A DNA stretch of 64,000 nt from Pseudomonas sp. R4-35-07 (GTDB taxonomy: Bacteria; Pseudomonadota; Gammaproteobacteria; Pseudomonadales; Pseudomonadaceae): positions 1-64,000 of the forward strand of contig NZ_CP027732.1 in assembly GCF_003852235.1 (NCBI RefSeq). Direction: 5' to 3'. The notes beneath the pieces were generated by a model. That model was given only the letters and a program-made list of their open reading frames with translations. It did no database searches and was not told where the DNA came from. How positions within the stretch are numbered: the first letter of the stretch is position 1; every line of letters starts with the position of its first letter. Positions 31,569 to 42,371 of the stretch are shown here, piece by piece. The position numbers and the translations under genes were made by a program.

Positions 31569-31895
31569 ATGCAACGTATCAAGGGCTATCACGCCCATAT
31601 CTACTTCGACGCCAGCACGATCGACCAGGCGCGCACCTTGTGTGAAGACGCGGCAGCGCTCTTTCCGCTACGCATGGGGCGCGTGCATGAGCGTCCGGTA
31701 GGCCCGCACCCGGACTGGAGTTGCCAGCTGGCGTTCGAGCCGGAATACATCGGCGTGGTGCTGCCCTGGCTGGCGCTGCATCGCAATGGCTTGGTGGTGT
31801 TCCTGCACCCTGACACCGGCGATGACCTGAAGGACCACACTGATTACGCGGTCTGGATGGGTGCGATGCGCGAGCTGGATTTGTCTATTTTTTAA
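31569..31895 (+). CDS. DOPA 4,5-dioxygenase family protein
   Basis: A 108-residue protein of the small DOPA-dioxygenase family. It has YHAHIYFDA near the N-terminus and RVHERPVGPHPDWSCQLAF in the middle; these conserved His residues probably bind iron. Many bacterial members are uncharacterised, so extradiol dioxygenase activity is only a family-level guess. A GTG at 31551 is in frame, but ATG 31569 has GGAG seven bases before it. It follows the LysR gene and may be its co-transcribed neighbour; no aromatic-degradation genes are nearby. Confidence 0.85.
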   Translation: MQRIKGYHAHIYFDASTIDQARTLCEDAAALFPLRMGRVHERPVGPHPDWSCQLAFEPEYIGVVLPWLALHRNGLVVFLHPDTGDDLKDHTDYAVWMGAMRELDLSIF

Positions 31896-31959
31896 CCGTT
31901 ATGTGCTGACGCAATTCGCATCTTCCCAAGGATGTGTAAGATTTTACGTGCCTATCTCC

Positions 31960-31988
31960 CAATATATGGGACTGTTATTTATATATTG
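31960..31988. promoter_or_regulatory. AT-rich inverted repeat upstream of the galactonate operon
   Basis: CAATATAT (31960-31967) and ATATATTG (31981-31988) form perfect 8-base arms with a 13-base spacer, about 72 bases before the dgoK start. It is the only AT-rich dyad in the spacer and could be an operator for a regulator encoded elsewhere; the function is inferred. Confidence 0.4.
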
Positions 31989-32059
31989 AGATGTTGCCAG
32001 GCATAGGTTTATATTCGCCCATCTGCTTTTTTCAGCACCCACTCATTTCAGGTGAAGCG

Positions 32060-33019
32060 ATGCAGGCGCAATTGATCGCGCTCGATTGGGGAACCAGCTC
32101 CCTTCGTGCTTACAAACTAGGTCCCGCCGGCGTGGTTCTGGAACAACGCGCACTGCCCTGGGGCATCATGCATTTGCCCAGCGAACCGCGTGACATCGCG
32201 GGTGTTCGCTGCAGCAATGGCTTTGAGTTGGCATTCGATAGCGCCTGCGGGGATTGGCTTGACGCCCAGCCCGAACTGCCGGTGATCGCCTGCGGCATGG
32301 TGGGTAGCGCACAGGGTTGGAGCGAAGCGGCTTATCGCAACACCCCGGTGGATGTTGCCAGCCTGGGCCAGGCGCTGCACAAGGTGCGCAGCGTGCGTGG
32401 CGTCGATGTGCATATCGTGCCGGGCGTGATCGAACAAGTCGGCCTGCCCAATGTGATGCGCGGCGAAGAAACCCAGGTACTCGGTGTGCTGCACGGGCTC
32501 GCTACCGACGTACTGATCGGCCTGCCGGGCAGCCATTCCAAATGGGTCGAGGTGGTCGAGGGCTGTATCACGCACTTCGACACGTTCATGACCGGCGAGC
32601 TGTTCGCCATATTGAGCAAGCACAGCATCCTGGGACGCACCCAGCAATCATCGGAACATTTCCACACCGAGGCGTTTGACCGAGGCGTGGCTGTCGCGCT
32701 GTCGGTGGACGGCCAGCGCGGCGTGCTCTCGACCCTGTTCAGTGCCCGCACCCTAGGGCTGACCGCCGAACTTACGCCTGAGCAGCAGCCCGACTACCTG
32801 TCCGGCCTGCTGATCGGCCATGAACTCGCCGGGTTACCCGACAGCGCCAAACGCAAGCCGATCATCCTGGTCGGCGCCGCCCCCCTCTGCGCCCGCTATC
32901 AACGCGCTCTCGCCCAGTGCGGCTTCGCCCGCGTCAGCCTGGCGCAGGAAGCCAGCGAGCGCGGCTTGTGGCAACTGGCCGAGGCGGCCGGGCTCACTCA
33001 ACCTGTAACGGAGGCCTGA
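32060..33019 (+). CDS. dgoK: 2-dehydro-3-deoxygalactonokinase
   Basis: A 319-residue sugar-acid kinase that phosphorylates 2-dehydro-3-deoxy-D-galactonate in D-galactonate breakdown. The N-terminal ALDWGTSSLRAYKL and later GLPGSHSKWVEV and FDTFMTGELFAIL fit the DgoK family of the actin-like ATPase fold. The frame is open 23 codons upstream, but ATG 32060 has AGGTGAAGCG before it and begins the conserved MQAQLIALDWGTS. It is the first gene of dgoK-dgoA-dgoD-transporter; dgoA begins two bases after its stop. Confidence 0.94.
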   Translation: MQAQLIALDWGTSSLRAYKLGPAGVVLEQRALPWGIMHLPSEPRDIAGVRCSNGFELAFDSACGDWLDAQPELPVIACGMVGSAQGWSEAAYRNTPVDVASLGQALHKVRSVRGVDVHIVPGVIEQVGLPNVMRGEETQVLGVLHGLATDVLIGLPGSHSKWVEVVEGCITHFDTFMTGELFAILSKHSILGRTQQSSEHFHTEAFDRGVAVALSVDGQRGVLSTLFSARTLGLTAELTPEQQPDYLSGLLIGHELAGLPDSAKRKPIILVGAAPLCARYQRALAQCGFARVSLAQEASERGLWQLAEAAGLTQPVTEA

Positions 33020-33020
33020 C

Positions 33021-33641
33021 ATGCTCAAGAAAGCACTCGCACAAAACGGTTTGATCGCGATCCTGCGCGGTGTGCGTCCGGACGAAGCCCAAGCTGTCGG
33101 CCAGGTGCTGTACCAGGCCGGTTTTCGCGTGATCGAGGTGCCGCTGAACTCTCCGGACCCCTACACCAGCATCCGGACCCTGCGCGACAGCCTGCCCGCC
33201 GATTGCCTGATCGGTGCCGGTACGGTGTTGACGCCCGAGCAGGTCGAGCAGGTCAAAGCCGCCGGCGGTCAAGTGATCGTCATGCCGCACAGCGATGCCA
33301 AGGTATTGCGTGCGGCGAAAGCGGCGGGCCTGTACCTGTCACCGGGCGTGGCCACGCCGACCGAGGCCTTTGCCGCACTGGCCGAAGGCGCCGACGTGCT
33401 GAAGCTGTTTCCGGCCGAGCAAATGGGCCCGGCGGTGATCAAGGCGTGGCTCGCAGTATTGCCGGCGGGCACGTTGCTGCTGCCGGTAGGCGGTATCACC
33501 CCGGACAACATGCAGGTATTCACCGACGCCGGTGCCAAAGGCTTCGGGCTGGGCTCGGGCTTGTTCAAGCCGGGCATGTCCGTGGAGCAGGTCGCGAGCC
33601 GCGCCCAGGCGTACGTCGCGGCCTGGAAAGCCCTGAGCTGA
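33021..33641 (+). CDS. dgoA: 2-dehydro-3-deoxy-6-phosphogalactonate aldolase
   Basis: A 206-residue class I aldolase that splits 2-dehydro-3-deoxy-6-phosphogalactonate into pyruvate and glyceraldehyde 3-phosphate. LIAILRGVRPDEA supplies the catalytic Glu/Arg area of the KDPG/KHG aldolase family, and DVLKLFPAEQMGP contains the Schiff-base Lys; PVGGITPDNM is the phosphate-binding end. GGAGGCCTGAC precedes the ATG. It is tightly placed between dgoK and dgoD. Confidence 0.95.
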   Translation: MLKKALAQNGLIAILRGVRPDEAQAVGQVLYQAGFRVIEVPLNSPDPYTSIRTLRDSLPADCLIGAGTVLTPEQVEQVKAAGGQVIVMPHSDAKVLRAAKAAGLYLSPGVATPTEAFAALAEGADVLKLFPAEQMGPAVIKAWLAVLPAGTLLLPVGGITPDNMQVFTDAGAKGFGLGSGLFKPGMSVEQVASRAQAYVAAWKALS

Positions 33642-33689
33642 TTTCAAGTTCCGCGCCTGCTGGCGCCGCATCTACAAGAGAGATAACAG

Positions 33690-34838
33690 ATGAAAATCAC
33701 CAAACTGACGACCTTCATCGTCCCGCCGCGCTGGTGCTTCCTCAAAGTCGAAACCGACCAGGGTGTCACCGGCTGGGGTGAGCCCGTGGTTGAAGGCCGC
33801 GCCCACACCGTGGCCGCTGCCGTCGAAGAATTGTCCGACTACCTGATCGGTAAAGACCCACGCAATATCGAAGACATCTGGACCGTGCTCTACCGTGGCG
33901 GTTTCTACCGGGGCGGCGCGGTGCACATGAGCGCCCTGGCCGGTATCGACCAGGCGTTGTGGGACATCAAGGGCAAGGCCCTGGGCGTTTCCGTCAGCGA
34001 CCTGCTGGGTGGCCAGGTGCGTGACAAGATCCGCGTGTATTCGTGGATCGGTGGCGACCGCCCGGCAGACACTGCCCGCGCCGCCAAAGAGGCCGTGGCT
34101 CGTGGTTTCACTGCGGTGAAAATGAACGGCACCGAAGAGCTGCAGTTCGTCGACAGCTTCGAAAAAGTCGACCTGGCCCTGGCCAACGTCGCGGCGGTAC
34201 GCGATGCGGTCGGCCCCAACGTGGGCATCGGCGTCGACTTCCATGGCCGTGTGCACAAGCCGATGGCCAAGGTGCTGATGAAGGAGCTGGACCCGTACAA
34301 GCTGATGTTCATCGAAGAGCCGGTACTCAGCGAAAACTACGAGGCCCTCAAGGAACTGGCACCGCTGACCAGCACCCCGATTGCCCTGGGCGAGCGCCTG
34401 TTCTCGCGCTGGGACTTCAAGCGTGTGCTCAGCGAAGGCTACGTCGACATTATTCAGCCGGATGCGTCCCACGCCGGCGGCATCACCGAAACCCGCAAGA
34501 TCGCCAACATGGCCGAAGCCTACGACGTGGCCCTGGCCCTGCACTGCCCGCTGGGCCCGATCGCCCTGGCGGCCTGCCTGCAACTGGATGCGGTTTGCTA
34601 CAACGCCTTTATCCAGGAGCAAAGCCTGGGCATTCACTACAACGAGAGCAACGACCTGCTCGACTATGTGCGTGACCCCGGCGTGTTCGATTATGACCAG
34701 GGCTTCGTGAAGATCCCCAACGGCCCGGGCCTGGGCATTGAGATCAACGAGGAATATGTGATCGAGCGGGCGGCCATTGGTCATCGCTGGCGCAACCCGA
34801 TCTGGCGCCATGCCGATGGCAGTTTCGCCGAGTGGTGA
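33690..34838 (+). CDS. dgoD: D-galactonate dehydratase
   Basis: A 382-residue enolase-superfamily dehydratase that converts D-galactonate to 2-dehydro-3-deoxygalactonate. The metal ligands are in [20 protein letters not shown] and ALGERLFSR, and the catalytic histidines lie in FHGR and in [15 protein letters not shown]. The N-terminus [20 protein letters not shown] is typical for DgoD. It is 48 bases after dgoA and is followed by a REP pair, then by the transporter. Confidence 0.96.
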   Translation: MKITKLTTFIVPPRWCFLKVETDQGVTGWGEPVVEGRAHTVAAAVEELSDYLIGKDPRNIEDIWTVLYRGGFYRGGAVHMSALAGIDQALWDIKGKALGVSVSDLLGGQVRDKIRVYSWIGGDRPADTARAAKEAVARGFTAVKMNGTEELQFVDSFEKVDLALANVAAVRDAVGPNVGIGVDFHGRVHKPMAKVLMKELDPYKLMFIEEPVLSENYEALKELAPLTSTPIALGERLFSRWDFKRVLSEGYVDIIQPDASHAGGITETRKIANMAEAYDVALALHCPLGPIALAACLQLDAVCYNAFIQEQSLGIHYNESNDLLDYVRDPGVFDYDQGFVKIPNGPGLGIEINEEYVIERAAIGHRWRNPIWRHADGSFAEW

Positions 34839-34865
34839 TTTCCAACTGATCGAACACGGTTAGAA

Positions 34866-34957
34866 ATGTGGGAGGGGGCTTGCTCCCGATAGCGCAGTGT
34901 CAGGCGACACTTTGGCGGCAGGTTCACCGCTATCGGGAGCAAGCCCCCTCCCACATT
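34866..34957. repeat. Paired REP repeat between dgoD and the transporter gene
   Basis: ATGTGGGAGGGGGCTTGCTC and GGGAGCAAGCCCCCTCCCAC form an inverted pair inside the galactonate operon, between dgoD and the downstream transporter. As mRNA it would fold into a long hairpin. Confidence 0.92.
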
Positions 34958-35017
34958 TGATTCGGTTTCTTCAGTCAGTCCTATCCAGACCTCAATAAAC
35001 ACAAGAAGAGGCACCCC

Positions 35018-36325
35018 ATGCATCCTGAACCCTCAAGCGGACAGGCTTCCTTAGTCACGCCTAGCCGAAAGCGCTTCTTCATCATGGTGCTGCTGTTCAT
35101 CACCGTGGTGATCAACTACCTCGACCGCAGCAACCTGTCGATTGCCGCCCCTGCGCTGACCAGCGAGCTGGGCATCGACCCGGTCCATGTCGGGCTGATT
35201 TTCTCGGCGTTCGGCTGGACCTACGCCGCCATGCAGATTCCTGGTGGCTGGCTGGTAGACCGTGTGCCCCCGCGCATTCTCTACACTGCGGCCCTGCTGC
35301 TGTGGTCGATCGCCACCGTCATGCTCGGCTTTGCCGCCAGCTTCATCGCCTTGTTCGTGCTGCGCATGGCCGTCGGCGCCCTGGAAGCCCCGGCCTACCC
35401 GATCAACAGCCGGGTTGTGACCACCTGGTTTCCCGAGCGCGAGCGCGCCACGGCGATTGGCGTCTACACCTCCGGGCAGTTCGTCGGGCTGGCGTTCCTC
35501 ACGCCCGTGCTGGCCTGGCTGCAGCATGCGTTCGGCTGGCACATGGTGTTCGTCGCCACCGGTGGTGTCGGCATCCTATGGGCGGTGATCTGGTATGCGG
35601 TGTATCGCGAGCCCAAGGATTTCAAAGGCGCCAACGCGGCGGAAATCCAGTTGATCCGCGACGGCGGCGGCCTGGTGGATATGCAGGCGCAAGCGACCAA
35701 GGCGCCATTCAGTTGGGTCGACCTCGGCATTGTGCTGAGCAAGCGCAAGTTGTGGGGCATCTACCTGGGGCAGTTTTGCCTGAACTCGACCCTGTGGTTT
35801 TTCCTGACCTGGTTCCCGACCTACCTGGTGAAGTATCGCGGGATGGACTTCATCAAGTCCGGCCTGCTGGCCTCGTTGCCGTTTCTGGCGGCGTTCGTCG
35901 GTGTGCTGTGCTCGGGGATTTTTTCCGATTGGCTGATTCGCCGGGGCGCCTCGGTGGGCTTTGCGCGCAAGTTGCCGATCATTGGCGGGCTGCTGATTTC
36001 CACCGCGATCATCGGCGCCAACTACGTGGACTCCACAGCCTGGGTGATTGCCTTCCTGGCGCTGGCGTTTTTCGGCAATGGCCTGGCGTCGATCACCTGG
36101 TCGCTGGTGTCCACGCTGGCACCCGCGCGTCTGTTGGGGCTGACCGGTGGTGTGTTCAACTTCATCGGCAACCTGTCGGCCATTGCCACGCCGATCGTGA
36201 TTGGTTTTCTCGCCAGCGGTGATTCGTTTGCGCCAGCGATTACCTACATTGCGGTGCTGGCGCTGCTTGGGGCACTGTCCTATGTGTTACTGGTGGGCAA
36301 GGTCGAGCGCATCGAGCTTTCCTAG
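35018..36325 (+). CDS. MFS transporter, probable D-galactonate permease
   Basis: A 435-residue major-facilitator protein with about twelve membrane helices, of the anion:cation symporter (ACS) type. The segments FITVVINYLDRSNLSIAAPA, IFSAFGWTYAAMQIPGGWLV and LRMAVGALEAPAYPINSRVV in the first half match the ExuT/GudP/DgoT group of hexonate transporters. Its position after dgoK-dgoA-dgoD makes D-galactonate/H+ symport likely, but D-glucarate-type relatives look similar. It is separated from dgoD by a REP pair. Confidence 0.9.
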   Translation: MHPEPSSGQASLVTPSRKRFFIMVLLFITVVINYLDRSNLSIAAPALTSELGIDPVHVGLIFSAFGWTYAAMQIPGGWLVDRVPPRILYTAALLLWSIATVMLGFAASFIALFVLRMAVGALEAPAYPINSRVVTTWFPERERATAIGVYTSGQFVGLAFLTPVLAWLQHAFGWHMVFVATGGVGILWAVIWYAVYREPKDFKGANAAEIQLIRDGGGLVDMQAQATKAPFSWVDLGIVLSKRKLWGIYLGQFCLNSTLWFFLTWFPTYLVKYRGMDFIKSGLLASLPFLAAFVGVLCSGIFSDWLIRRGASVGFARKLPIIGGLLISTAIIGANYVDSTAWVIAFLALAFFGNGLASITWSLVSTLAPARLLGLTGGVFNFIGNLSAIATPIVIGFLASGDSFAPAITYIAVLALLGALSYVLLVGKVERIELS

Positions 36326-36348
36326 CGCAAGAGCCAACACAGGCGCGC

Positions 36349-37157
36349 TTACCGACGAGCGTTACGCACGCCTTGCGACAGCGCCGCGCAATGGCTCAAT
36401 ACGCCATCGATCGCTTGCTGGTCGCTGCTGGCGTTGGCGATGTGATCGATCAGCGCAGAACCCACCACCACACCGTCCGCCAGGCGCGCGATGGCCGCCG
36501 CTTGCTCCGGTGTACGGATACCGAAGCCGATGCTGATCGGCAGGTCAGTGTGGCGACGCAGCCGGGCGACGGCCTCCTCGACGTGTTCCAGGGTCGCGGC
36601 GCCGGCACCGGTCACGCCGGCGACCGACACGTAGTACACAAAGCCGGAGCTGCCATTGAGTACGGTCGGCAGGCGCACATCGTCAGTGGTCGGGGTGGTC
36701 AGGCGGATAAAGTCGATGCCAGCGGCCTGGGCCGGGTCGCAGAGCTCGCCGTTATGCTCGGGCGGCATGTCGACCACGATCAGCCCATCGACCCCGGCCT
36801 CTTTGGCGTCGGCAATGAACTGCGGCACGCCGTATTTGTGGATCGGGTTGAAGTAACCCATCAGCACCAGTGGCGTGTCGTTGTTGTCCTTGCGGAACTC
36901 GCGGACCATCTGCAGGGTTTTCGCCAGGTTTTGCCTGGCTTCCAGCGCACGGATGTTGGCCAACTGGATCGCCGGGCCATCAGCCATCGGGTCGGTGAAG
37001 GGCATGCCCAGCTCGATCACGTCTGCGCCTGCGGCGGGCAAGCCTTTGAGGATGGCCAGCGAGGTGTCATAACCCGGGTCGCCGGCGGTGACGAAGGTCA
37101 CCAGGGCGGCGCGGTTTTGTTCTTTCAGCTGTGCAAAGCGGGTGTGCAGGCGGCTCA

Positions 37158-37158
<1 letters not shown>
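36349..37158 (-). CDS. trpA: Tryptophan synthase alpha subunit
   Basis: A 269-residue TIM-barrel enzyme that splits indole-3-glycerol phosphate into indole and glyceraldehyde 3-phosphate; the indole is channelled to TrpB. The catalytic Glu is in [16 protein letters not shown] and the phosphate site includes [12 protein letters not shown] and [11 protein letters not shown]. The ATG overlaps the trpB stop by one base (TGATG), so the two subunits are co-translated. It ends close to the convergent transporter gene. Confidence 0.97.
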
Positions 37159-39387
<2,229 letters not shown>

Positions 39388-39391
<4 letters not shown>

Positions 39392-39714
39392 TCGCCGCGT
39401 TTGCACAGCAGGTAAGCCGCCAGCAGGCCGAGGGCACCTACAGCGACGCCGGCTGTGGTCCATGGGTGCTCTTGGGCGTAGTCCCGAGTAGCAACACCGG
39501 TTTCGCGAATTTTGACTTTGCTTTCTTCATAGGCATCGCTGATCAGGTGGCGAGAGTGCTTGAGGGCATTCTCGGCATTGCTTTTCAGGGCCTTCAGCGT
39601 TTTGCGCGACTCATCGGATGCATCATCCTTGAGGCTCTCAAGGGATTTGAGCAGGCTCGAAATCTCGGCTTCCATGCTTTCCAGCGACGCTTTGCGTAAA
39701 GAAGTGTTGGCCAT
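39388..39714 (-). CDS. DUF883 family membrane-anchored protein (ElaB/YqjD-like)
   Basis: A 108-residue protein made of a long charged, probably helical region (residues about 1-85, rich in Glu, Lys and Ser) and a C-terminal membrane segment [18 protein letters not shown] ending CKRGD. This is the plan of ElaB/YqjD proteins, tail-anchored in the inner membrane and linked in E. coli to ribosome association in stationary phase. That function is family knowledge only. A GGAGATGT precedes the ATG. The 3' end overlaps trpI by four bases in convergent orientation. Confidence 0.88.
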
Positions 39715-39816
39715 GTGGACATCTCCTGAAGTGATTGAGTGGCATGTGTAGATACCGACTGCGGCGGTTTCGGAAAGTGCATTAAATCTGAACTTTCGTA
39801 GCCGAGCGGTCGCCTC

Positions 39817-39840
39817 AAGCAGTACGAATATTCACTGCTT
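39817..39840. promoter_or_regulatory. Inverted repeat upstream of dodecin
   Basis: AAGCAGT and ACTGCTT form perfect 7-base arms with a 10-base spacer, 31 bases before the dodecin start. It could be an operator or an mRNA hairpin near the ribosome-binding site. Confidence 0.3.
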
Positions 39841-39871
39841 GTCTTGATTGACGACCTACAGGAGAAACACC

Positions 39872-40087
39872 ATGAGCGAACATCACACCTACAAGAAAGT
39901 CGAATTGGTGGGCTCATCCACCACCACCATCGAAGATGCGATCCAGAATGCCCTGGCCGAAGCCAGCAAAAGCCTCAAGCATCTGGAATGGTTTGAAGTG
40001 ACTGAAACCCGTGGGCATATCGAGAATGGCAAGGTTGCACACTATCAGGTCACCCTGAAGGTAGGATTCCGAATTGCCAGTAGTTGA
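39872..40087 (+). CDS. Dodecin (flavin storage protein)
   Basis: A 71-residue dodecin that forms a hollow dodecamer and stores flavins. The sequence [20 protein letters not shown], the [17 protein letters not shown] core with the flavin-stacking Trp, and the end [11 protein letters not shown] match the family well. The frame is open eight codons upstream, but ATG 39872 has GGAG eight to ten bases before it. It is followed by a hairpin terminator and then by a DUF1161 gene. No membrane or signal sequence. Confidence 0.95.
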   Translation: MSEHHTYKKVELVGSSTTTIEDAIQNALAEASKSLKHLEWFEVTETRGHIENGKVAHYQVTLKVGFRIASS

Positions 40088-40146
40088 TCGGGCGCGTGGA
40101 ACTTTGATCGCTGGCCGATTGCCATAACCTGCGCTACATACAATGG

Positions 40147-40178
40147 GTGCCGACGTCATAGGCGTCGGCACGCTCTTT
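40147..40178 (+). terminator. Hairpin terminator after dodecin
   Basis: GTGCCGACG and CGTCGGCAC form a 9-base perfect stem with a 7-base loop, followed by GCTCTTTT. It lies about 60 bases after the dodecin stop and just before the next gene; it could instead be a 5' hairpin of that gene's mRNA. Confidence 0.7.
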
Positions 40179-40203
40179 TCGACCAGCGCAAGGAAAGTAT
40201 CGG

Positions 40204-40428
40204 ATGAAGAAGTTTCTGTTAGCGGTAGGTTTGTTGAGCATCGCCGGCACGGCCCTGGCGGCGGGCAAGCCTTGTGAAGAGCTGAAAAGCGAATTGGCTG
40301 CGAAGCTCGATGCTAAAGGCGTTCAGGACTATTCGCTGGATGTTGTCGACAAAGGTGCAGCAGCCGATGCCAAGGTGATTGGCAGCTGTGAAGGCGGCAC
40401 CAAGGAAATCGTCTACAAGCGCGGTTAA
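40204..40428 (+). CDS. DUF1161 family exported protein (copy 1)
   Basis: A 74-residue protein with a Sec signal peptide (MKKFLLAVGLLSIAGTALAA) and a mature domain of about 54 residues holding two cysteines, in KPCEELKSELAAKLD and VIGSCEGGTKEIVYKR, likely a disulfide in the periplasm. The family has no known function. A related protein is encoded at 42372-42611 with the same layout. AAGGAAAG precedes the ATG. Confidence 0.9.
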   Translation: MKKFLLAVGLLSIAGTALAAGKPCEELKSELAAKLDAKGVQDYSLDVVDKGAAADAKVIGSCEGGTKEIVYKRG

Positions 40429-40445
40429 GCCCGTGTTGCAGACCT

Positions 40446-40568
40446 AAAAACCGACGCACTTGTGGCGAGGGAGCTTGCTCCCGCTGGAGTGCGTAGCGCT
40501 CCCTTTTTTTGGGGCCGCTTCGCAGCCCAGCGGGAGCAAGCTCCCTCGCCACAGACGCGTCGGTTTTT
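40446..40568. repeat. REP-like hairpin (GTGGCGAGGGAGC type) with terminator ends
   Basis: Inverted copies TGTGGCGAGGGAGCTTGCTC and GAGCAAGCTCCCTCGCCACA are nested inside AAAAACCGACGC and GCGTCGGTTTTTTTT. The whole can fold into a long stem with T-run, so it probably acts as a bidirectional terminator between the convergent DUF1161 and flavin monooxygenase genes. This repeat family differs from the GTGGGAGGGGGC REPs. Confidence 0.85.
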
Positions 40569-40580
40569 TTTGCCCGGAAT

Positions 40581-41582
40581 TCAGCCCTTCATCAACTGCG
40601 CCAGCAGTTCGTAGGAATGAATCCGGTCGGCATGCTCGTACAGGTCGCAGGTAAAGATCAGTTCATCAGCGCCGGTCTGCTCGATCAGCACCTCCAGTTT
40701 GGCGCGGATCTTCGCCGGGCTGCCTACCATCGCCAAGCCGAGGAAACTGCCGACCGCGTCTTTTTCGTGGGGCAGCCACAGGCCGTCCATGGTTTTGACC
40801 GGTGGCCGCTGCACCAGGCTCTGCCCACGCATCAGTGCGAGAATGCGCTGGTACACCGAGGTGGCAAGGTAGTCAGCTTGTTCATCGGTGTCAGCGGCCA
40901 CCAGCGGAATGCCAAGCATGACGTAGGGCTTTTCCAGCACGGCCGAAGGCTTGAAGTGATTGCGGTACACGCGAATCGCCTCATGCATCAGGCGCGGTGC
41001 GAAATGTGAGGCGAACGCGTAAGGCAAGCCACGTTCACCGGCCAATTGCGCGCTGAACAGGCTCGAGCCCAACAGCCATACCGGCACGTTGGTGCCGGTG
41101 CCCGGTACCGCAATCACCCGTTGGTCGGGCGTGCGTGGGCCGAGGTAGGCCATCAGTTCGGCCACGTCTTCAGGGAAGTCGTCGGCACTGCCGGAGCGTT
41201 CACGGCGCAGGGCGCGGGCGGTCATCTGGTCGGAACCGGGCGCACGGCCCAGGCCCAAGTCGATACGGCCGGGGTACAAGCTTTCCAGGGTGCCGAACTG
41301 CTCGGCAATCACCAGCGGCGCATGGTTGGGCAGCATCACCCCACCGGAGCCGACACGGATAGTCGAGGTGCCCCCGGCCAGGTAGCCGAGCAACACCGAC
41401 GTGGCCGAGCTGGCGATACCGTCCATATTGTGGTGTTCAGCCACCCAGAAACGGTTGTAGCCGAGTTTTTCCACGTGCCGGGCAAGGTCCAGGGAATTGC
41501 GCAGCGATTGCGCCGCACTGCCGTTGGCGCGAACGGGCACCAGGTCGAGGGTCGAGTACTTAACGTCGGACAGCGATTTCAT
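40581..41582 (-). CDS. LLM-class flavin-dependent monooxygenase (YhbW-like)
   Basis: A 333-residue bacterial-luciferase-like protein. Conserved stretches are [60 protein letters not shown] and VYRNHFKPS, typical of the MsnO8/YhbW group of FMN-dependent alkanal-monooxygenase-like enzymes. The substrate is unknown. The frame is open five codons upstream; ATG 41582 follows GGAGAAGCAGGCT and starts the usual [14 protein letters not shown]. It is divergent from the OsmC gene. Confidence 0.92.
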   Translation of the reverse strand: MKSLSDVKYSTLDLVPVRANGSAAQSLRNSLDLARHVEKLGYNRFWVAEHHNMDGIASSATSVLLGYLAGGTSTIRVGSGGVMLPNHAPLVIAEQFGTLESLYPGRIDLGLGRAPGSDQMTARALRRERSGSADDFPEDVAELMAYLGPRTPDQRVIAVPGTGTNVPVWLLGSSLFSAQLAGERGLPYAFASHFAPRLMHEAIRVYRNHFKPSAVLEKPYVMLGIPLVAADTDEQADYLATSVYQRILALMRGQSLVQRPPVKTMDGLWLPHEKDAVGSFLGLAMVGSPAKIRAKLEVLIEQTGADELIFTCDLYEHADRIHSYELLAQLMKG

Positions 41583-41699
41583 AGCCTGCTTCTCCAATGG
41601 GGGCGCAGGCTTCTCAGACGAACCAAAACCTGCCGCTTCATGTGCATGTTCTATGCAATGAGGGCATATACCCGAGATTCAATAGCAGGCATGAAATTT

Positions 41700-41721
41700 C
41701 CTACCTGAATGGTAGGTTTTT
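41700..41721 (+). terminator. Terminator-like hairpin in the OsmC leader region
   Basis: CCTACC and GGTAGG form a 6-base stem with loop TGAAT followed by TTTTT, about 76 bases before the osmC start on the same strand. The stem is short. It might end a short transcript or attenuate osmC; this is inference. Confidence 0.4.
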
Positions 41722-41797
41722 CCGACAAGGTGAACTTTGCCACGGTGTCTATCCTCAGAACCTTACTGACGCAAAACTACCGTTCGAGGAGAAAGCT

Positions 41798-42229
41798 ATG
41801 AGTATCGTTAAAAAGGCATCCGCGCATTGGGAAGGCGATCTGAAGACTGGCCTGGGTTCCATTTCCACGGAAACTGGCGTGCTGCGCGAGGCGCCCTACG
41901 GCTTCAAGGCCCGTTTCGAAGGCGGCAAGGGCACCAACCCTGAAGAGCTGATCGGCGCGGCCCACGCCGGCTGTTTCTCCATGGCCTTTTCCATGATTCT
42001 CGGCGACGCGGGCCTGAAGGCTGACAGCATCGACACCCAGGCCGAAGTGAGCCTCGACCAGGTCGAGGGTGGTTTTGCGATTACCGCCGTGCATCTGGTT
42101 CTCAAGGCCAAGATCCCAGGCGCCAGCCAGGCGCAGTTCGACGAACTGAGCAAAAAGGCCAAGGAAGGGTGCCCGGTGTCCAAAGTGCTGAACGCAACCA
42201 TCACCCTGGATGCCACACTGGTTAACTGA
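41798..42229 (+). CDS. osmC: OsmC-family peroxiredoxin
   Basis: A 143-residue osmotically inducible peroxidase that reduces organic hydroperoxides with paired cysteines. The first reactive Cys is in IGAAHAGCFSMAFSMIL and the second in KKAKEGCPVSKVLN, the normal OsmC spacing. The frame is open 67 codons upstream, but ATG 41798 has GAGGAGAAAGCT before it and begins MSIVKKASAHWEGDLKTG, the standard start. It is divergent from a flavin monooxygenase and followed by a compact REP hairpin. Confidence 0.94.
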   Translation: MSIVKKASAHWEGDLKTGLGSISTETGVLREAPYGFKARFEGGKGTNPEELIGAAHAGCFSMAFSMILGDAGLKADSIDTQAEVSLDQVEGGFAITAVHLVLKAKIPGASQAQFDELSKKAKEGCPVSKVLNATITLDATLVN

Positions 42230-42239
42230 CACACCCTCC

Positions 42240-42269
42240 ATGTGGCAGGGGGCTTGCCCCCTGCCACAT
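42240..42269. repeat. Single palindromic REP after osmC
   Basis: ATGTGGCAGGGGG and CCCCCTGCCACAT make a perfect 13-base stem with a 4-base loop (CTTG), about 10 bases after the osmC stop. It looks like a REP variant collapsed to one hairpin (GGCAGG in place of GGGAGG) and may stop transcription. Confidence 0.8.
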
Positions 42270-42371
42270 TTAGTTTTGCGTTAAATCAGAACTCGTATTT
42301 CATAGATGTGGTCCTATAGCCTATGCAGCCTAGGCGCACACTCGTGCGCATGCATTCAGGGAGCTTCACAC

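Noticed and set aside
40088..40203. Envelope-stress (AlgU-type) promoter before the first DUF1161 gene
   Set aside because: A GAACTT is present but no matching -10 at the required distance; not supported.
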